A stretch of DNA of 35,944 nt, taken from CAUZRD01 sp963582255 (lineage in GTDB: Bacteria > Pseudomonadota > Alphaproteobacteria > Rhizobiales > TMED25). Positions within the stretch are counted from its first letter, which is position 1. Each line of letters starts with the position of its first letter. Below are positions 1-9,251 of this stretch, in pieces. The DNA is taken from contig CAUZRD010000002.1 in the NCBI GenBank assembly GCA_963582255.1, positions 1-35,944 of the forward strand, read 5' to 3'. A program made the position numbers and the translations under genes. The notes under the pieces were generated by a model. That model had not been told where the DNA came from, ran no database searches, and saw only the letters and a list, made by a program, of their open reading frames with translations.

Positions 1-120
1 GATACTCTTGATTTCCTGCAAGGCGGCGATGTCAGGTTCTGTTTGTCGTAACCAGTCCAGAACGGTTTCGAGACGTGCTTTGATTCCGTTTATATTCCAG
101 GTTGCTACGGTCAGACTCAT
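1..120 (-). CDS. xthA: Exodeoxyribonuclease III, N-terminal part (runs off left edge)
   Basis: Only the first 40 codons are in the window, read leftward from an ATG at 118-120. The protein begins MSLTVATWNINGIKARL and continues to LQEIKS, the start of the endonuclease/exonuclease/phosphatase fold of ExoIII/AP endonucleases. The Asn of WNING and the Glu of LQEIK are the usual first catalytic and metal-binding residues. The family enzyme cuts at abasic sites and trims 3' ends in base-excision repair. It follows erpA with one base between the erpA stop and this ATG, so the two are probably co-transcribed. Most of the gene is outside the window. Confidence 0.9.
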   Translation of the reverse strand, partial: MSLTVATWNINGIKARLETVLDWLRQTEPDIAALQEIKSI

Positions 121-121
121 T

Positions 122-469
122 TCAGATTGAAAAGCTGGTTCCGCAACCGCAGGCAGCGGTGGCATTTGGATTTTTTATTTGGAATGAGGCACCGATCAGT
201 TCATCCACATAATCAATTTCTGCACCTGCCAGAAACCGTATTGATTCGGAATCAATGGCAACCATCGCGCCCTCGCGCACGATCACGATGTCATCGTCAT
301 TGGTGGTCTTTTCCAGATTAAAAGTGTACTGAAAACCTGAACAGCCGCCTCCGATCACACCTATGCGCAGAATTTTGGTATCATCTTCGCTCAGTACGAT
401 CTCGGTGATGCGCCGTGCCGCGCGTTCTGATAATGTGACAATCTCTGCGTCGGTTCCAGAGTCGGTCAT
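122..469 (-). CDS. erpA: A-type iron-sulfur cluster carrier/insertion protein (ErpA type)
   Basis: 115 residues from the ATG at 467-469, which has a GGAG seven bases upstream. The frame stays open to 541, but the extra residues do not look like the family. The three conserved A-type cysteines are present: Cys43 in GGGCSGFQY and Cys107/Cys109 in the C-terminal CGCGTSFSI. Members hold a [2Fe-2S] or [4Fe-4S] cluster between subunits and pass it to apo-proteins in the cytosol. The gene is divergent from dgt, a common alphaproteobacterial arrangement, and runs directly into xthA. ErpA is preferred over IscA/SufA because no isc/suf genes are adjacent, but the three are hard to separate by motif alone. 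Confidence 0.9.
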   Translation of the reverse strand: MTDSGTDAEIVTLSERAARRITEIVLSEDDTKILRIGVIGGGCSGFQYTFNLEKTTNDDDIVIVREGAMVAIDSESIRFLAGAEIDYVDELIGASFQIKNPNATAACGCGTSFSI

Positions 470-574
470 TGTTTGCTCCGTTGATCTGGCAATTAAGCCG
501 GGAGTTAAGTCTGATATCAGTAGCCGCGACTGTCCTCTCAATCAACTATGATAGGCAAGAGGAAATCAAGTTTG

Positions 575-1768
575 ATGAATAAACACGTTCTTGCTCCATA
601 TGCGTGTCGTTTGTCGTGTTCGCGCGGACGTTTCATTGCGGAGGAAGAAAGCCAAACTAGGTCAGATTATCAACGTGACCGCGATCGTATCATACATTCA
701 TCTGCGTTTCGCCGGTTAGCCCACAAAACACAAGTTTTTGTTTATCACGAAGGTGATCACTATCGTACACGGCTTACTCATAGCCTCGAAGTCTCGCAAA
801 TCGCACGCTCGATAACTCGCTCGTTGGGTGGGGATGAAGATCTCGCCGAAGCGCTGGCGCTTGCCCACGACTTGGGTCACACGCCCTTCGGTCATGTCGG
901 AGAGGAGGCACTTGATGGATCGATGGCCAATTTTGGCGGGTTTGATCATAATGCCCAGTCGGTGCGTATAGTCACTCGTCTGGAAAAACGCTATGCCGCT
1001 TTCGACGGATTAAATTTAACTTGGGAAACACTCGAAGGTCTGGTCAAACACAATGGGCCGCTGACCGGCCCCAATTCCAGACAGAGAATCAGCGAAGGTC
1101 AATTGCCCCACGCTATCGCAGTGGTCGCCCGAGATATTGATCTTCATCTTGATAAATTTACCAGTTTAGAAGCCCAGATATCGGCTATTTCAGATGATAT
1201 TGCCTACAACAATCACGACATCGATGATGGTATCCGCGCCGGTTTGTTCGATCTTGACGATTTACGTTCTATCGATCTAGTTAGGGATATAATCCTGGAG
1301 GTGGAACGCTTGGAAGGTGCAAGTGATTCCACGCGCAAAGTGCATGAGATGATGCGCCGCCTAATGAGCGCGATGGTTGACGATGTGACTAGGCAGGCCC
1401 GCAAATCACTAGAAAAACTGAGGGCGGCTTGCGCTGATGATATCCGTGCTGCGTCGGCACCGATTGTGACTTTTTCAACTGAATTTAGCTCCCAGATCGA
1501 GGTATTGCGAGATTTTTTATTCAATCACATGTACTTTCACGATGAGGTTCGGGAAACCCGAGAAATCGCCGGGCTAATTGTTGTTAAACTGTTTGATCTT
1601 TATATGAATAGGCTGGAACTGCTTCCCACTGAATGGCGAGCTGGTCTGACATCTGGAGAAACTGAATCGACAGCCCGTCGCGTTGCCGATTTTATCGCTG
1701 GCATGACTGATCGTTTTGCTGTTCGCCAACATAATACCTGGTTTGCACCGATATCCAATTTCGGCTAG
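575..1768 (+). CDS. dgt: Deoxyguanosinetriphosphate triphosphohydrolase-like HD protein
   Basis: 397 residues if started at the ATG at 575, which follows the purine-rich AAGAGGAAA. An in-frame ATG at 548 would add nine residues. HD-superfamily metal ligands are visible: His69 in RTRLTHSLEV, the HD pair at 98-99 in AHDLGHTPFGH, and a later Asp in ISDDIAYNNHD. The N-terminal SRGRFIAEE and RDRDRIIHSSAFRRL segments are typical of dGTPase-like proteins. The family hydrolyses dNTPs to nucleoside plus triphosphate and influences dNTP pools. It is divergent from erpA and 36 bases ahead of argS, the usual alphaproteobacterial order. Substrate preference cannot be read from sequence. Confidence 0.92.
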   Translation: MNKHVLAPYACRLSCSRGRFIAEEESQTRSDYQRDRDRIIHSSAFRRLAHKTQVFVYHEGDHYRTRLTHSLEVSQIARSITRSLGGDEDLAEALALAHDLGHTPFGHVGEEALDGSMANFGGFDHNAQSVRIVTRLEKRYAAFDGLNLTWETLEGLVKHNGPLTGPNSRQRISEGQLPHAIAVVARDIDLHLDKFTSLEAQISAISDDIAYNNHDIDDGIRAGLFDLDDLRSIDLVRDIILEVERLEGASDSTRKVHEMMRRLMSAMVDDVTRQARKSLEKLRAACADDIRAASAPIVTFSTEFSSQIEVLRDFLFNHMYFHDEVRETREIAGLIVVKLFDLYMNRLELLPTEWRAGLTSGETESTARRVADFIAGMTDRFAVRQHNTWFAPISNFG

Positions 1769-1804
1769 AGACTAAAAACAACGCTTATTGAAGATCTTCG
1801 ACCC

Positions 1805-3571
1805 ATGAAATCCAACATTTTTTCCCTTTATGAAACCGTATTGCGCGAGGCGTGTGCACAGCTTGCCAGCAGCGGTGAGCTGCCGGAAGGCCTTGATACA
1901 TCGCGCATAACCGCCGAAGAGCCGCGGGAAATCGAACATGGAGATATCGCCACCAACGTGGCACTGGTTCTGGCCAAACCCGCTGGCCTCAAACCGCGTG
2001 ACTTAGCTGAGAAATTAGCTGCGAAGCTGGAACAACGTGAAGAGATTGTTTCGGTCGATATTGCAGGGCCGGGCTTTATCAATCTCAAACTCAGCAAATC
2101 TGCCTGGCACGAAATACTGCTTGTCGCACTACGTGAAGGCGAAAGGTTCGGCAAAGCAACATTAGGACAAGGCAATGCAGTGAATATCGAATATGTTTCG
2201 GCCAATCCGACCGGCCCACTCCATGTTGGCCATTGCCGCGGCGCGGTCGTTGGCGATGCGTTGGCAAATCTTCTTGAGCATGCCGGATATGCGGTAACTC
2301 GTGAATATTACATCAATGATGCGGGCACCCAGATAAAAATGCTGTCTCAATCCGTGTACCTTCGCTATCGAGAGGCATTGGGCGAGGATATTGGCGAGAT
2401 TCCTTCCGGGCTCTATCCAGGCGACTATCTCAAGCCTGTGGGAGAGGCGCTTGCTAAAAAGTATGGAGATAGCTTTCTGGACCAGGAGGAGAAGGAGTGG
2501 TTCCCCATCATCTCCGAAGCAACAGTCGCAGCTATGATGGAAAATATACGTCAGGACCTTGCTGTTCTGTCCATCCACCATGACGAGTTTTTTTCTGAGC
2601 GCACATTGTCTGCTTCCAGCAACGATATTACCGGCAAGACCATCGACATGTTGCGCGCGCGCGATCTGGTCTATGACGGACGTCTGCCCCCGCCCAAGGG
2701 TCAGCCGAGTAAAGATTGGGAAGATCGTGAGCAGACCCTCTTTCGCTCTTCCCAGTTTGGCGATGATGTTGATCGGCCACTGATAAAATCGGATGGAACC
2801 TACACATATTTCGCCTCTGATATTGCCTATCATCAAAGCAAGTTTGACCGAGGATTTCCGTTGATGATCGATGTTTGGGGTGCCGACCATGGCGGCTACG
2901 TCAAGCGGATGCAGGCCGCAGTAACCGCGACAACCGAGAATCGTGGTGTTCTCGATGTAAAACTTTGTCAAATGGTGCGGCTATTTCGCGATGGTAAGCC
3001 TTACAAAATGTCAAAACGTGCGGGCGAGTTTGTGACTCTGCGCGATGTTGTCGATGAAGTTGGTGCCGATGCCGTCCGCTTCATGATGCTCTATCGGAGG
3101 AATGATGCGACGCTTGACTTTGATTTCATCAAAGTCGCCGAGCAGTCGCGAGATAACCCTGTATTTTATGTACAATACGCCTACGCACGCATCAATTCAG
3201 TTTTCCGGAACGCGGCTGAGCTATTGCCAGAATTTTCTCCGCGCACAATCTCTATTGATGCTCTCGATATCTCCTGTTTACAGCATGAATCAGAAATAAA
3301 ACTCATCAAGCGGTTAGCCCATTACCCAAAGATTATTGAGGCAGCAGCCCGAGTCCATGAGCCCCACCGCATAGCGTTTTATCTCTATGAACTTGCCAGC
3401 GATTTTCATGCCCTATGGAATCGAGGCAAAGAGTTGCCATATTTACGGTTTATTGATGCTGATCAGGTCGACTGTACAAAAGTGCGGCTGGCCATGTTGA
3501 GCGTGGTAGCCTATGTTTTAAAGGACGGATTGGGTGTGCTGGGAGTAAGCGCTCCCATGGAGATGCAGTAG
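1805..3571 (+). CDS. argS: Arginyl-tRNA synthetase
   Basis: 588 residues, the usual length for a class I ArgRS. The N-terminal Add-1 (tRNA D-loop recognition) domain covers about residues 1-100. The HIGH-type signature appears as HVGH (140-143) in SANPTGPLHVGH and the KMSKS-type loop as KMSK (401-404) in GKPYKMSKRAGEF. The C-terminal helical anticodon-binding (DALR) domain carries ALRFM-like and YELASDFHALWNRG segments. It charges tRNA-Arg with arginine in the cytosol. ATG at 1805 begins MKSNIFSLYE, the expected N-terminus. It lies between dgt and the SPOR-domain gene. Nothing unusual seen. Confidence 0.96.
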   Translation: MKSNIFSLYETVLREACAQLASSGELPEGLDTSRITAEEPREIEHGDIATNVALVLAKPAGLKPRDLAEKLAAKLEQREEIVSVDIAGPGFINLKLSKSAWHEILLVALREGERFGKATLGQGNAVNIEYVSANPTGPLHVGHCRGAVVGDALANLLEHAGYAVTREYYINDAGTQIKMLSQSVYLRYREALGEDIGEIPSGLYPGDYLKPVGEALAKKYGDSFLDQEEKEWFPIISEATVAAMMENIRQDLAVLSIHHDEFFSERTLSASSNDITGKTIDMLRARDLVYDGRLPPPKGQPSKDWEDREQTLFRSSQFGDDVDRPLIKSDGTYTYFASDIAYHQSKFDRGFPLMIDVWGADHGGYVKRMQAAVTATTENRGVLDVKLCQMVRLFRDGKPYKMSKRAGEFVTLRDVVDEVGADAVRFMMLYRRNDATLDFDFIKVAEQSRDNPVFYVQYAYARINSVFRNAAELLPEFSPRTISIDALDISCLQHESEIKLIKRLAHYPKIIEAAARVHEPHRIAFYLYELASDFHALWNRGKELPYLRFIDADQVDCTKVRLAMLSVVAYVLKDGLGVLGVSAPMEMQ

Positions 3572-3635
3572 CCAGGTTTGGCGATCGGTTGATGTCGCTT
3601 TTCCGGCCGATCGTGAAAAGTTAGGTTCATTGACC

Positions 3636-4904
3636 ATGAGTGAAAAATATAGGAATAAATCCTCCGCAACCCGCGGCAAACATCTGTATGACGCCTATGA
3701 GGCGGATGTTGGGCGCCCATATGATTCTTTCTCCGATCTTTATGACGATTTCGAGGGCAGCCGGAGCAAAACACCTTTTGTAATCATCGGTGCATTGCTA
3801 GCGGTCGCGATCGTCGGTGGGGGTGTGGCATTTGTCTATATGACTGGTGCTAGTGATGGTAACGATGGGCCGGCCGTGGTGCTTGCGGAACGTACGCCGA
3901 CCAAAGTTGACCCAGAAGATCCGGGCGGTATAAAAATTCCCCATCAGGATCGACAGATTTATGAAAGTGTTTCTGGACAACGATCGTCGATCGTAGCCAA
4001 TGAAGATAATCTTTCCAAGCCCGACTCTGTGAATACGGTTGAAGTCCGGAGCCAGGAGGAAGAACTGAACAGAGCTGGATTTTCCCCGAAAGGCGAGGCT
4101 GGTGCCGAATTGAAGAACGCCCGACTCAATAATGATTTGCCTCTGACAATCGGTGCTTTGGCAAACCGCAATATTGAAAACATTCCTTCTTTGAATTCTT
4201 CAGTGGAATTTCCGCCAACAGTGCCGGCCATGCCAATCTTGTCGGCTGAACCCTTGTCAGAGCTACCCAAAGAGTTCCCAACGGGCATATTTAAGCCGCG
4301 TCGTGTTCAGACTGTGACGATCGGTGCCGATGGCTCGATTATCACCAATGACACCCCAGAAACCTTGAATGTTGTTGATGGGGCAAGAAACGTGCGCACA
4401 TTGACAACACTGCCGGCGGAGGTCCCCCCCCTGTCCGAGGTAATTTCTGACGGTTCCGATGTCGGTGCTGGCTCGATTCTATCAGCTGTAGTAGACCAAA
4501 AAAAACTAGCCGAACAGACGGCATTTTTTTCCCCATCGCCTCGACCCAGACCGCGCCCAATAACACGTCTTGCAGCACGAACACCTGCAGCGGCTGCAGT
4601 AAGACCAAAAATCCCGGCCGCTGCTACCTCGGCCGCCTCAGCCAGAGCCCTTGTAGGCTTTGCCGTTCAGGTGGCAGCTTATCGTGAGCAGGCTGAAGCG
4701 GTTGAACTGTTTGCAGATTTACGGCAGCGCTACCCCGGTCTAATTTCTGGTCTACAACCGCTCATACAGCGGGCTGAAATTCCTGGAAAGGGTATCTACT
4801 ACCGATTAAGGATTGGCCCTGTGGCTGACAAGGGGGATGCCAAGCAGTTGTGCGCGTCACTGAAGAATGCCGGATGGGCAGGCTGCCTTGTGAAGTCGCT
4901 CTAG
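3636..4904 (+). CDS. SPOR-domain membrane protein
   Basis: 422 residues from the ATG at 3636 (a TTG two codons earlier is in frame but less likely). The layout is a roughly 50-residue cytoplasmic N-terminus, one membrane helix (VIIGALLAVAIVGGGVAFVY, near residues 50-70), a long low-complexity periplasmic linker rich in Pro/Ala/Arg near its end, and a C-terminal SPOR domain over about the last 80 residues (FAVQVAAYREQAEA ... YRLRIGPVADKGDA). SPOR domains bind denuded peptidoglycan at the division site. The position between argS and nagZ is conserved in alphaproteobacteria. An inverted repeat (CGATCGG at 3582-3588, CCGATCG at 3607-3613) precedes the gene. Its role is uncharacterised beyond the domain. 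Confidence 0.88.
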   Translation: MSEKYRNKSSATRGKHLYDAYEADVGRPYDSFSDLYDDFEGSRSKTPFVIIGALLAVAIVGGGVAFVYMTGASDGNDGPAVVLAERTPTKVDPEDPGGIKIPHQDRQIYESVSGQRSSIVANEDNLSKPDSVNTVEVRSQEEELNRAGFSPKGEAGAELKNARLNNDLPLTIGALANRNIENIPSLNSSVEFPPTVPAMPILSAEPLSELPKEFPTGIFKPRRVQTVTIGADGSIITNDTPETLNVVDGARNVRTLTTLPAEVPPLSEVISDGSDVGAGSILSAVVDQKKLAEQTAFFSPSPRPRPRPITRLAARTPAAAAVRPKIPAAATSAASARALVGFAVQVAAYREQAEAVELFADLRQRYPGLISGLQPLIQRAEIPGKGIYYRLRIGPVADKGDAKQLCASLKNAGWAGCLVKSL

Positions 4905-4942
4905 CGGCGATTATCATTATTTGAACTAATCAACGGTCTAAT

Positions 4943-5959
4943 ATGGCACCACGTGCTCTAATCGTAGGCTTTGCGGGATCTGAGTTGACAGTTGCGGATA
5001 GTGCATATCTTGCCGATGTTGAGCCTTGGGGCGTCATTATTTTTGCCCGCAATGTGGTAGATCGAGATCAGCTTACAAACCTCACAGGCCAGATCCGTGA
5101 GTGCCTTGCACGTCCTGATGCCCCGATTTTTGTCGACCAAGAGGGTGGGCGAGTTCAACGATTAAGTCCTCCTGAATGGATCTCCTATCCTCCGGCGGCG
5201 GATATAGCAGATTGCTATGACGACAATCACGAGAAGGGATTAGAGGCAGCCTATCTATGTGGGCGGTTGATCTCGCATGATCTCAACGAAGTCGGGATTA
5301 CGTCACCCTGCCTGCCAGTGCTTGACGTTCCGGTTGATCATGCTGATCCTGTCATTGGTACGCGCGCATATGGATTAAACGCTCGGACTGTGACGGCTCT
5401 TGCGTGGGCAGCTGCATACGGTGTGGCTGAAGGAGGTTGCCTGCCGGTCGTCAAACATATTCCCGGCCATGGCCGGGCATTGTGTGATAGTCACCACGCA
5501 TTGCCGTGTGTTGATACGGATCATAAAACCCTCGTTGCTTCTGACTTTGAACCCTTCAGGCTGTTGAATTCTCTACCGATCGCGATGACCGGCCACGTTG
5601 TCTTTAGTGAATATGATCGGGAGCAGCCAGCAACTCTTTCCCGCACTATAATTAGAAAAGTGATTCGTGAACTTATTGGCTTTGATGGGTTGCTGATGAC
5701 CGATGATATATCGATGAATGCGCTCGGAGGTGCAATTGATACGCGCGCCTCCAGTGCGTTGGCGGCAGGGTGCGATGTTATACTTCATTGCAATGGTGAT
5801 GCGTATGAAATGGCGGAGCTTGCCGAGTGTGTGAATGAATTATCTGGCCGGGCGTTAGAGCGGGCTGAGCTTGCACTAAAAACCCGGCGAGAACCGGATG
5901 TTTTTGATGTGGGAGCCGCCCGAGCGCGCCTATCGGATCTTTTGAGTGATTGGAATTAA
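4943..5959 (+). CDS. nagZ: Beta-N-acetylglucosaminidase NagZ (glycoside hydrolase family 3)
   Basis: 338 residues, normal for a bacterial single-domain NagZ. Diagnostic segments are DQEGGRVQRL, the family signature KHIPGHG (171-177), the loop DSHH that supplies the His of the general acid/base dyad, MTGHVVF, and the nucleophile region MTDDISMNAL with Asp254 the likely nucleophile. NagZ works in the cytosol, removing GlcNAc from GlcNAc-anhydroMurNAc peptides during peptidoglycan recycling; no signal peptide is seen, in agreement. It sits between the SPOR gene and scpA, with only five bases between its stop and the preferred scpA start. Confidence 0.95.
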   Translation: MAPRALIVGFAGSELTVADSAYLADVEPWGVIIFARNVVDRDQLTNLTGQIRECLARPDAPIFVDQEGGRVQRLSPPEWISYPPAADIADCYDDNHEKGLEAAYLCGRLISHDLNEVGITSPCLPVLDVPVDHADPVIGTRAYGLNARTVTALAWAAAYGVAEGGCLPVVKHIPGHGRALCDSHHALPCVDTDHKTLVASDFEPFRLLNSLPIAMTGHVVFSEYDREQPATLSRTIIRKVIRELIGFDGLLMTDDISMNALGGAIDTRASSALAAGCDVILHCNGDAYEMAELAECVNELSGRALERAELALKTRREPDVFDVGAARARLSDLLSDWN

Positions 5960-5964
5960 GTCCC

Positions 5965-6822
5965 GTGACCAATGAAGATGATGCCGTAATATTGTCCAAT
6001 GAATCTGTGGTCAATATTGATTTTCCCCCGAGCCCCGTTAACAGTCAAGCTCTTTTGGTTGATGTTGATGGTTATGAAGGCCCACTAGATCTTCTTCTGG
6101 CTCTTGCTAGGGTACGAAAGATTGATATTACTCGCATTTCCATTCTGGATCTGGCTGAGCAATACCTCCTGTTCATCCATGATCTGAATAAGGTACGCAT
6201 CGAGATAGCTGCAGATTATCTCGTGATGGCAGCTTGGCTTGCTTATCTCAAAAGTAAGCTGTTGTTACCAGAAGAAGATGCAGAGGAGGGACCGTCGGGT
6301 AAAGAACTTTCTGCGCGTCTTGCTTTCCGACTTCAGAGACTTCAGGCAATGCGTAATGTTGGCGCCGCATTATTCGCTCGCAATTTGCTGGGTCGCGATG
6401 TGTTCGTTCGCGGCTCTCCAGAAGGGATACACGTTATAAAATCGTCGAAATTTAAAGCTAGTATCTATGATCTTCTTACTGCCTATGCGACCCGGCGCGC
6501 AGTCAATGTCGCGCATAAAATTAGGTTCCGAAAATTGCCCGTAATTTCGATCAAGGAAGCCCGTGTACGGCTAGAGCGGCTTGTCGGCAATCTTGACGAT
6601 TGGACCACGCTCAACATTTTACTGGGCGAGCATCTGGTTGATGATGAGACGCGCCAAAGTGTGATTGCGAGTTCTTTTACCGCGACGCTGGAAATGGTCC
6701 GTGAAGGTGCAATAGAGCTGCGCCAGACGGAGCACTACGATCAGCTGTTCATTCGCCGAAAACCAAAGCCAGACCAAGACCAAGACCAAGACTATCATCT
6801 TGATATGCGAGGGCAATTGTGA
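5965..6822 (+). CDS. scpA: Segregation and condensation protein A
   Basis: 285 residues if started at GTG 5965, just after the nagZ stop; a TTG at 5950 would overlap nagZ. The family hallmark is present: DGYEGPLDLLLALAR, then KIDITRISILDLAEQYL and AADYLVMAAWLAYLKSKLLLP. ScpA is the kleisin that joins the ScpB dimer to SMC heads to organise and segregate the chromosome. The C-terminus carries a short Asp-Gln run (DQDQDQD) encoded by 3.5 copies of GACCAA at 6772-6792. The stop overlaps the scpB start (GTGA), so the two are translationally coupled. Confidence 0.95.
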   Translation: MTNEDDAVILSNESVVNIDFPPSPVNSQALLVDVDGYEGPLDLLLALARVRKIDITRISILDLAEQYLLFIHDLNKVRIEIAADYLVMAAWLAYLKSKLLLPEEDAEEGPSGKELSARLAFRLQRLQAMRNVGAALFARNLLGRDVFVRGSPEGIHVIKSSKFKASIYDLLTAYATRRAVNVAHKIRFRKLPVISIKEARVRLERLVGNLDDWTTLNILLGEHLVDDETRQSVIASSFTATLEMVREGAIELRQTEHYDQLFIRRKPKPDQDQDQDYHLDMRGQL

Positions 6823-7565
6823 GTGAGAATAAGTACTCTAGGGATTTTTCTGCAAACACTGCGCAGATCCGTGAGTTTCAAAATCTAGTCGGAGAGACAT
6901 CTGTTGCCGGCGAGCTTCCTTTAAACGCGGAGGTGTTGACCGGAACGGAGCACATTGAAAAGTTGCGGATTATTGAGGCAGTGCTATTTGCCGCCAGCGA
7001 ACCACTGGATGATGTAACTTTGGCAGAGAGATTGCCCGAAGGAGCAGATGTTGATGGCCTGGTGCGTGAACTTGCCGCTTTTTATTCTACCAGAGGGGTG
7101 AATCTTGTGCGTGTGGCAGGCAAGTGGAGCTTTCGCACCGCCGAGGATCTTGCGTTTGTTATGCGCCGCGAGGCGATAGTGGTTAAACGGTTATCGCGTC
7201 CGGCAGTGGAAACCCTTGCTATCATCGCTTATCACCAGCCCACCACCCGGGCTGAAATTGAGGATGTGCGCGGGGTGGCGGTCTCTAAAGGTACAATTGA
7301 TGTGCTGATGGAAGCGGGTTGGGTTCATATCAAGGGGCGGCGCCAGACCCCCGGACGTCCGGTGACATTTGGTACGACTGATGAATTTTTAAACTATTTT
7401 GGACTTGAGTCGGTGAAGGATTTGCCGGGTGTTGATGAATTAAAATCTGCAGGCCTCCTGAGATCAGAGCCACCAGTCGGCTATGATGTGCTAGACGGAC
7501 TGGAGGACGATGCTGATCGTGATGGTAACGTAGCAATAGATCTCGGTGAAATCACCGAAGATTGA
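6819..7565 (+). CDS. scpB: Segregation and condensation protein B
   Basis: 248 residues from GTG 6819, four-base overlap with scpA. The paired winged-helix region is clear: LRIIEAVLFAASEPLD, VRVAGKWSFRTAEDLA, LSRPAVETLAIIAYHQPTTRAEIEDVRGVAVSKGTIDVL, GRRQTPGRPVTFGTTDEFLNYFGL. ScpB dimers bind ScpA and act with SMC in chromosome condensation. The N-terminal 45 residues before EKLRIIEAVLF and the acidic C-terminal tail are poorly conserved extensions. Usually tatA follows directly; here an ABC ATPase gene intervenes. Confidence 0.94.
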   Translation: MSENKYSRDFSANTAQIREFQNLVGETSVAGELPLNAEVLTGTEHIEKLRIIEAVLFAASEPLDDVTLAERLPEGADVDGLVRELAAFYSTRGVNLVRVAGKWSFRTAEDLAFVMRREAIVVKRLSRPAVETLAIIAYHQPTTRAEIEDVRGVAVSKGTIDVLMEAGWVHIKGRRQTPGRPVTFGTTDEFLNYFGLESVKDLPGVDELKSAGLLRSEPPVGYDVLDGLEDDADRDGNVAIDLGEITED

Positions 7566-7753
7566 TGCTTCCTTGAGCTTGAGGAGAAAGTGAGTGGTTC
7601 AGTGCTGGATGATGCTAAAAATTCCTGCGATGATGAGGATGATTTACGCTTCGAACCGGCTGCGGGCTGAGGGTTATCAAGTCAGTCACAGGGTCATTTA
7701 TTAGTGATTGTTACACATCATCTGTTCTGTGAAACTTGCACTCATGGGTCTTC

Positions 7754-8860
7754 ATGACCAATTTACCACACATGACCATGCAAACTATCTCTCCGATACC
7801 AAACTTGGATTTAACCAAGGCTGGTGCCACTCTTACTTTTGATGGTATTTCTCGGCAGTTCGGAGGGTTGCACGCTGTTCGAAATGTTGATCTTGAGCTC
7901 TCTCCAGGTGAGATTTTGTGTCTACTCGGACCTTCTGGATGCGGTAAAACAACGCTTTTGCGTATTGCTGCGGGTCTTGAGCGCCAGAATAACGGGCGAG
8001 TGTTGATCGATGGTGAGGAGATAGCGGGTCCCAAGCGCTTTGTTCCCCCCGAAGAGCGTGGCATTGGTTTGATGTTTCAGGATTTTGCCCTATTCCCACA
8101 TCTTACGGTTGCTGAAAATGTTGCATTTGGTCTTTCTAACGGCCCCCAGAGTGATGATTCTACCAGGGTTTTTGTCGCCCTAGATCGGGTTGGGCTAAGT
8201 GGTTTAGCTGATGCCTATCCTCACACATTGTCGGGTGGAGAACAGCAGCGAGCCGCTCTGGCGCGCGCAATGGCGCCGCGCCCACGTGTTCTGCTGATGG
8301 ACGAACCTTTTTCTGGTCTCGACCGGTCGCTTAGGCAAAGCGTGCGCGACGATACTCTAACTATATTAAAAGAAAATGGGGCCTCTAGCATCCTGGTGAC
8401 TCACGATCCTGAAGAAGCGATGACAACGGCCGATAGGATTGTACTCATGAGATCGGGATGCTTGGCTCAGGTTGGTGCGCCCGGTGAGCTTTATAACCAT
8501 CCGGTTGATGCTGAGGCAATGCGCTTTTTTTCCGAAGTCAACGAGTTCCAGTCAGTGGTCGTCATGGGCGAAGTTCAAACGCCTCTCGGCAGTTATTCTT
8601 GCGTCGACATTTCCGGTGGGACAGAAGTGGTGATCCTGATCCGTGTGCATGAGATAGGCATATCGACATCCCAAAATGGTGTCGCAGCACAATTAATCCG
8701 AACGCGCTTTATCGGAGAATTCACCCAGATCGATGCAGTTCTAGGCGAAAGCGGTGATCCGATCAGGCTATGCGTTCCTGGGTTGTTTGAATGTCCTGAG
8801 GGCGGTGTGGTGCACGTTGAAACCAAACCAGAAGCTGCGCACGTCTTCGTAGCCGGCTAA
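7754..8860 (+). CDS. ABC transporter ATP-binding protein, ferric iron/polyamine (FbpC/PotA) type, without partner genes
   Basis: 368 residues from the ATG at 7754; other possible starts are TTG 7736 and ATG 7772 or 7778, and no ribosome site decides. Walker A GPSGCGKT (59-66), Q-loop in MFQDFALFPH, signature LSGGEQQ (159-165), Walker B VLLMDEPFSGLD and the switch His in LVTHDPEEAM are all intact, so it should be an active ATPase. The C-terminal 120 residues are the regulatory TOBE-like extension of the carbohydrate/iron/polyamine importer subfamily. No permease or binding-protein gene is adjacent, so the substrate is unknown. It interrupts the usual scpB-tatA junction. Confidence 0.9.
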   Translation: MTNLPHMTMQTISPIPNLDLTKAGATLTFDGISRQFGGLHAVRNVDLELSPGEILCLLGPSGCGKTTLLRIAAGLERQNNGRVLIDGEEIAGPKRFVPPEERGIGLMFQDFALFPHLTVAENVAFGLSNGPQSDDSTRVFVALDRVGLSGLADAYPHTLSGGEQQRAALARAMAPRPRVLLMDEPFSGLDRSLRQSVRDDTLTILKENGASSILVTHDPEEAMTTADRIVLMRSGCLAQVGAPGELYNHPVDAEAMRFFSEVNEFQSVVVMGEVQTPLGSYSCVDISGGTEVVILIRVHEIGISTSQNGVAAQLIRTRFIGEFTQIDAVLGESGDPIRLCVPGLFECPEGGVVHVETKPEAAHVFVAG

Positions 8861-8967
8861 TATTTTCATTCCGTTCAATCTAACTACCCTCGTCTGTTCA
8901 TTGTGTCTTGCCTTTGATTTTGCAATAGTGACCCAATGAGTACTGATGCGCATATGGAGTGTAGAGA

Positions 8968-9204
8968 ATGGTCCCGGGTTGGTTGCAAATACTTGTTGTT
9001 GTGATTCTCGCGCTGATGCTATTTGGCAGCCGCGGCAAGATTCCTGAGCTCATGGGTGATTTTGCCAAAGGCATCAAAAGCTTCAAGAAGGGAATGAAGG
9101 ACGAGGTTGCCGATGTTGTCGAAGAAGCCTCTGAAGCCAAATCCATCGATCACGAAAGTGAAGAGAAAGTCGGCAAAATTGCCAAGAAACATAAGGCAAG
9201 CTAA
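8968..9204 (+). CDS. tatA: Twin-arginine translocase subunit TatA
   Basis: 78 residues. A short N-terminal membrane helix (LQILVVVILALMLFG) is followed by the FG hinge, an amphipathic helix (SRGKIPELMGDFAKGIKSFKKGMKDE) and a charged tail, the TatA/E pattern. It oligomerises to form the passage for folded twin-arginine substrates through the inner membrane. ATG at 8968 follows GTAGAGA. It is first in tatA-tatB-tatC, 47 bases ahead of tatB. Confidence 0.95.
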   Translation: MVPGWLQILVVVILALMLFGSRGKIPELMGDFAKGIKSFKKGMKDEVADVVEEASEAKSIDHESEEKVGKIAKKHKAS

Positions 9205-9251
9205 GCCTCACTAGGTGTGATCTGGAATTTTAACTCAAAAAGTGATGGGTA

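Noticed and set aside
2162..2971. 269-codon minus-strand frame inside argS
   Set aside because: Shadow of argS; the product has no recognisable domain and argS motifs are intact on the other strand.
7590..7670. 26-codon GTG frame after scpB with GAGGAG in front
   Set aside because: The ribosome site is only three bases from the GTG, and the short acidic peptide resembles nothing; likely chance.
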